Part shown: piece after piece, positions 60,418 to 64,000 of the stretch | Numbering within the stretch: position 1 is the stretch's first letter | Layout of the letters: every line of letters begins with the position of its first letter | DNA from: Ornithinimicrobium laminariae | GTDB taxonomy: Bacteria > Actinomycetota > Actinomycetes > Actinomycetales > Dermatophilaceae | Reading direction: 5' to 3' | Length of the DNA stretch: 64,000 nucleotides | Assembly: GCF_019457945.1 (NCBI RefSeq) | Contig: NZ_JAHZSU010000001.1 | Location: 639,538-703,537, forward strand | Made by a program: the position numbers and the translations under genes | The notes under the pieces: model-generated | Seen by the model: only the letters and a program-made list of their open reading frames with translations | Told to the model about the DNA's origin: nothing | Database searches by the model: none

Positions 60418-62007
60418 TCAACAGGTCAGTCCGTCTTCGGGGACGACATCGTCAATCAGGAATCCGTCGATGGCGTCGTCGATGCAGGAGTTGGACCGGC
60501 CGTAGGCCGTGTGGCCTTCGCCTTCATAGGTCAGCAAGACACCCGAGTCGAGGGTGTCGGCCAACTTGACCGCCCAGTCATACGGCGTGGCCGGGTCGCC
60601 GGTGGTGCCAACGACCAGGATCGGGGGCGCACCTGCGGCCGAGTAATCATCGATCGTTTCGACTGCCGTCTCGGGCCAGATGGCACAGGCACCTTCACCG
60701 TTGAGATATTTGCCAAACACCGGGGCAACCTCATCAAACTGTGGCTGCATCTCTTCAGCAGTTGGGGCGCCCTCAGGCGATGGGCGGTCCAGGCAGTTCA
60801 CTGCGTAGATCGCTTGGCCACTGTTGCCGCTGTAGACGCCCTCAGCGTTGCGGTCAGCATAGAAGTTAGCGAGATACATCAACGACGAACCGTCACCGTC
60901 CTGAGCAGACTGCAGAGCCTGAGTCAGCAGTGGCCACGCACCCTCGTCATACATCGCGACGATAATGCCCAGCAGGGCCCAACCCTCAGTCAGTTCGGTA
61001 ACAGTGTCGCCAGAAACGGGCAGTGGGTTTTCATCGACTTCAGCAAGGAAATCGACCAGGTTCTGCATACCGGCGTCCACGTCGTCACCCAGCGGGCAGT
61101 CGCCGGAGTCGATGCAGTCCTGAACGTAGGCACGGGTCGACTCTTCGAATCCACCAGCCTGGCCCAAGCTAACCTCTTGGTCGCTCAGGGTCGGGTCGAG
61201 TGCGCCATCGAGCACGAACTGGCCAACGTTTTCGGGGAAGAGCGATGCGTAGGTGGCGCCGAGGTAGGTGCCGTAAGACGCACCCAAGTAGTCAAGTTTG
61301 TTTTCGCCCAATGCGGCCCGCAGCACATCCATGTCGCGAGCCGCTTCAATGGTGGAGACGTGACCCAACAACTCTGGCGCCGCAGCCTCGCATGCCGCGA
61401 CAAACTCTTCGTTCAGGGCATCTGCCTCGGCTTCTTCGGCAGCGTCATCGGGGCTGGGGTCGCTGCCGTAGAAGTCGTCCATCTGTGCGTCGTCAAAGCA
61501 CATGATCGGCGCCGACCGTGCAACTCCGCGTGGGTCGAAGCCCACCACGTCGTAGACCTCGCGCACATCGGCCGAGAACGCCAACGCCGCAGCCTGGGCA
61601 TAGTCAACACCTGAGCCACCGGGACCGCCGGGGTTCACCACGAGGCTTCCCTGCTTGTCACCGCCAGCCGCAACACGTAGCAGAGCCAACTCGATGGAGC
61701 CGTCGTCGGGAGCCTGGTAGTCAATGGGGACCTCCAGAGTGGCGCACTCACCGCCATCGCACTCGTCCCAGGCCAGAGACTGCTCATAGAACGTCTCCAA
61801 GCCCTCGGGGACAGCAGAGGTCAGCTCGGTTGGCGCGGTGGACTGGCTCGAGGACTCACTCGTTCCCTCAGCCGACGTGACCTCGCCTTCGTCCGTGCAG
61901 GCGGCCAACACCGTCAACGCCCCCACCATTGCGGTCGCAGCAACAAACCTGCCGCTTCGACCCTTCACCTTTGACGTTGCGCGCACAGCACTCCCTCTCC
62001 CGTTCAT
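60418..62007 (-). CDS. Secreted TAP-like alpha/beta hydrolase lipoprotein
   Basis: A 529-residue exported alpha/beta hydrolase of the tripeptidyl aminopeptidase (SlpD/SlpE, TAP) family. The lipobox is VLAAC with Cys37. The nucleophile elbow is YLGASYGTYLGATYAS (GxSxG), oxyanion part VVNPGGPGGSGVDYA, and the C-terminal TAP domain contains VVGTTGDPATPYDWAVKLA and the catalytic His in LLTYEGEGHTAYGRSNSC. Likely cleaves peptides outside the cell or releases signal peptides. ATG 62007 overlaps the holB stop by four bases. No nearby substrate gene is seen. Confidence 0.9.
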   Translation of the reverse strand: MNGRGSAVRATSKVKGRSGRFVAATAMVGALTVLAACTDEGEVTSAEGTSESSSQSTAPTELTSAVPEGLETFYEQSLAWDECDGGECATLEVPIDYQAPDDGSIELALLRVAAGGDKQGSLVVNPGGPGGSGVDYAQAAALAFSADVREVYDVVGFDPRGVARSAPIMCFDDAQMDDFYGSDPSPDDAAEEAEADALNEEFVAACEAAAPELLGHVSTIEAARDMDVLRAALGENKLDYLGASYGTYLGATYASLFPENVGQFVLDGALDPTLSDQEVSLGQAGGFEESTRAYVQDCIDSGDCPLGDDVDAGMQNLVDFLAEVDENPLPVSGDTVTELTEGWALLGIIVAMYDEGAWPLLTQALQSAQDGDGSSLMYLANFYADRNAEGVYSGNSGQAIYAVNCLDRPSPEGAPTAEEMQPQFDEVAPVFGKYLNGEGACAIWPETAVETIDDYSAAGAPPILVVGTTGDPATPYDWAVKLADTLDSGVLLTYEGEGHTAYGRSNSCIDDAIDGFLIDDVVPEDGLTC

Positions 62008-63173
62008 CCGCGAGCGCCCGAACGAGCGCGCGGCAGTATTAACCCAACCATCATTGCTTCCATCACCAGCAGTGGCGCACCGTTGGCAATCAATCTCTGT
62101 CGCGCCAGCGCGATTGTTTCAAGCGCACCGAGCAACTCTTCAGAACTCATCGCCTTCGCCAGTGTGCGGATCTGCTCCAACTCACTGGCATTGACGGGAT
62201 CAACCTGGGCTCCGGTTCCCAAAACCAACGCATCGCGATACATCGAGGACAGATCAGTCAGCGCTGCATCAAGCGTGTCGTGCTGGCGGCGCCTGGCCTG
62301 ACGCTTCTGGTCCTCCTCCAGCGTGCGCAGGTGAGAACGCACCGCCGGCGGCTGAGTGCGTGCGTGCGGATCGGCGCCTAGCTGACGCAACAACTCGGCA
62401 CGGGCCTCGCTGGCATCTTGCCCCGAGGTGTTTTCGGCACCCGCGGTGGCCTCCTCAACGAGGTCGGCAGCACTATCCAGCGCTGCACCAAGCGACGACA
62501 ACTTCACCGGTATGGAGATCAGTCGCCGCCGACGGCCACGTGCATCTTCGTTGGTGGCTAGCCGCTTGGCGATGCCGATATGGCTCTGGGCTGCCCGCGC
62601 CGCGTAATGCGCCATGGCTGGGTCAATGCCGTCGCGCTCGATCAGTAACTCCGCGACTGCATCGACCGGCGGCGTCCCAAGACGGACGTGACGACACCGA
62701 CTGCGGACCGTGACGATCAGGTCATCCAGAGTCGGGGCGCACAACAGCCAAACCGTGCGCGGCGGCGGCTCCTCCAGTGTCTTCAGCAGGGCGTCTGCGG
62801 CTTGTTCGTTGAGTCGGTCGGCGTCTTCGATGATGATGACGCGCCATTTGCCCATGGCTGGTCGTGACGCTGCAGCGAGCGCCAACTCTCGGGCCCGGTC
62901 GACACGAATAAAGGTCTCGTTGGTCGCCACGACAGTGACATCCGGGTGACTGCCCAGCATCACAGTGCGGCAGCCCTCGCATTCTCCGCAGCCTGTCTCC
63001 CCTGGGCGGTCACACTGCAACGCCGCTGCAAAGGCGCGTGCGGCGACCGAGCGGCCTGAACCGGGAGGACCCGTGAAGAGCCACGAGTGGGTCATGCTGG
63101 CCGGGTGTGTGGCGGCTCGGCGCAACGTCTGCACGACCTTGATTTGGCCGACCAACTGGTCAAAGACACTCAT
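62004..63173 (-). CDS. holB: DNA polymerase III subunit delta'
   Basis: A 389-residue clamp-loader subunit. AAA+ fold with Walker A-like WLFTGPPGSGRSVAARA, the four-cysteine zinc module CDRPGETGCGECEGC, sensor/Walker B IIIEDADRLNEQAADALLKT and EEPPPRTVWLLCAPTLDD. The C-terminal helical domain is present. Its start overlaps tmk by four bases (63170-63173), and its stop overlaps the TAP-like gene. Confidence 0.93.
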   Translation of the reverse strand: MSVFDQLVGQIKVVQTLRRAATHPASMTHSWLFTGPPGSGRSVAARAFAAALQCDRPGETGCGECEGCRTVMLGSHPDVTVVATNETFIRVDRARELALAAASRPAMGKWRVIIIEDADRLNEQAADALLKTLEEPPPRTVWLLCAPTLDDLIVTVRSRCRHVRLGTPPVDAVAELLIERDGIDPAMAHYAARAAQSHIGIAKRLATNEDARGRRRRLISIPVKLSSLGAALDSAADLVEEATAGAENTSGQDASEARAELLRQLGADPHARTQPPAVRSHLRTLEEDQKRQARRRQHDTLDAALTDLSSMYRDALVLGTGAQVDPVNASELEQIRTLAKAMSSEELLGALETIALARQRLIANGAPLLVMEAMMVGLILPRARSGARG

Positions 63174-63823
63174 GAGCCCTGCTCCCCCAATCGCTGAGCA
63201 ACCGCGCCTCGCACCTGATGCTGCAGCTGTTCAATCGATTCGCTAGCTGACACCACGAGATAGCGATCCGAGTCGGCGGCCGCCAACTCCAAGAATCCAT
63301 CTCGCACGGCGGTGTGGAAGTTGTCGGCTTCGCGCTCGAGTCGGTCGTGCTGATCTCCGCGCCGCTGCCGGCCCTGATCGGCGGTAACATCGAGCAAGAC
63401 CACCAAGTCAGGCAGCAAGCCTTCAGTTGCCCACAGCGACAACTGCCGAATATCGCCCTGGTCCAGCGCGCGAGCCACGCCTTGATAAGCCACCGATGAA
63501 TCCAGATAGCGGTCAGTCAGCACGACGGCACCCCGATCAAGCGCTGGCTTGATCAGGGTGTCGACGTGATGCGCTCGATCGGCGGCGAAGAGCAACGCCT
63601 CGGCCCGCGGAGCGACATAGTCGCCATGCAGGACCAACTTTCGGATAGCCGTGCCTAGCTCGGTGCCGCCAGGCTCTCGCGTCGTGACGACCTCATGACC
63701 TTCTCCGCGAAGCCACTCACTCAAGAGCCGAGCCTGAGTTGATTTGCCAGCACCGTCGCCGCCCTCAAAGGCTACAAAGAAACCTCGGTGGAGTTCACCA
63801 TCGGGAGCGTCAGGAAGAGGCAT
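63170..63823 (-). CDS. tmk: Thymidylate kinase
   Basis: A 217-residue kinase that phosphorylates dTMP. P-loop FVAFEGGDGAGKSTQARLLS; the DR(Y/H/F) motif is VVLTDRYLDSSVAYQGVARA; the lid is VTADQGRQRRGDQHDRLE. It is directly followed by holB with four-base overlap, a classic actinobacterial tmk-holB unit. Confidence 0.95.
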   Translation of the reverse strand: MPLPDAPDGELHRGFFVAFEGGDGAGKSTQARLLSEWLRGEGHEVVTTREPGGTELGTAIRKLVLHGDYVAPRAEALLFAADRAHHVDTLIKPALDRGAVVLTDRYLDSSVAYQGVARALDQGDIRQLSLWATEGLLPDLVVLLDVTADQGRQRRGDQHDRLEREADNFHTAVRDGFLELAAADSDRYLVVSASESIEQLQHQVRGAVAQRLGEQGS

Positions 63824-63837
63824 ACCCAGACTCTAGG

Positions 63838-64000
63838 TCAGGAGGCTGACAGGCCACCTGCACGCTGTGCATTGGCGTGCACAGCGTCATGCACAAACTG
63901 CGCGAGACCGGGAGCAATGTCCTCATAGGTCTTGGTGAATCGCGGGTCGCTGACATACATCTGCGCGATCCCAGCATGCATTTCACGCGAGCACGTGTAG
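63838..64000 (-). CDS. TipA-type MerR regulator, C-terminal fragment
   Basis: The right edge cuts a gene whose last 53 residues are visible on the reverse strand, ending at TGA 63838-63840. The text REMHAGIAQMYVSDPRFTKT and IAPGLAQFVHDAVHANAQR fits the C-terminal TipAS ligand-binding domain of MerR-family regulators such as TipA. The DNA-binding N-terminus is outside the window. Its stop lies 14 bp from the tmk start. Confidence 0.75.
   Translation of the reverse strand, partial: YTCSREMHAGIAQMYVSDPRFTKTYEDIAPGLAQFVHDAVHANAQRAGGLSAS

Noticed and set aside
60409..61614. A 401-codon forward open frame opposite the TAP-like hydrolase gene
   Set aside because: Shadow of the reverse-strand gene; its product has no domain and no ribosome site.

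Overview
The window reads as chromosomal housekeeping DNA from a high-GC Gram-positive bacterium (Actinomycetota, most likely order Micrococcales). The basis is content: Lsr2, a 32-residue bS22 ribosomal protein, Rex fused to a hemACDB run, system II cytochrome c assembly (ResB/CcsB), DUF3027/DUF3180/DUF4229/DUF3352 and DUF2342 proteins, menaquinone genes, NHEJ genes, and many genes joined by ATGA/GTGA overlaps or read from apparently leaderless promoters. No prophage, insertion sequence, CRISPR array or secretion system is visible. The species cannot be named from the sequence alone.

Layout. 1-5 kb: a MarR regulator cut by the left edge with a palindromic operator, a decayed RraA-type gene, a purine permease, a cold-shock/DUF3027 pair and amtB with a possible GlnR site. 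5-10.2 kb: a menaquinone cluster (menC divergent from menB, then menE and menA) with an acidic lipoprotein and a small membrane protein between. 10.2-23.5 kb: one very compact reverse-strand run, excisionase-like HTH, bS22, glutaredoxin, then rex-hemA-hemC-hemD-hemB-marR-hemL-phosphatase-tlpA-ccdA-resB-ccsB-DUF4229, that is, redox sensing, heme synthesis and cytochrome c maturation read together, with a Rex operator on the promoter. 23.7-30 kb: acuC-like deacetylase, an orphan TrkA/KtrA, acetyltransferase, putA-like proline dehydrogenase plus proC, a sugar isomerase divergent from a cysteine-rich protein, and a decayed secreted-protein gene. 30.3-37.5 kb: radA-disA-mutY, a FemAB-like protein and clpC. 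37.6-41.4 kb: Ku and split LigD (NHEJ), an FhuF-like protein, and lsr2 followed by a 24-bp tandem array. 41.5-48.2 kb: lysS, alkA, a Ca/Na antiporter, then a MidA methyltransferase with an orphan NuoD, and a decayed aldehyde dehydrogenase. 48.2-57.3 kb: the conserved actinobacterial block dacB-DUF2342-tilS-hpt-ftsH-folE-folP-folBK-DUF3180. 57.4-64 kb: ppa, a DUF3352 protein, tRNA-Thr, a secreted peptidase, holB, tmk and the end of a TipA-type regulator.

The most interesting observations are the co-directional MidA methyltransferase and orphan NuoD (an enzyme-substrate pair in mitochondria) with an altered quinone-site residue; the Rex operator sitting on the promoter of a 12-kb heme/cytochrome operon that also carries a MarR gene; three independently decayed genes showing internal deletions; and a 24-bp array that reiterates the stop codon of lsr2. 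No wholly new system is demonstrated.
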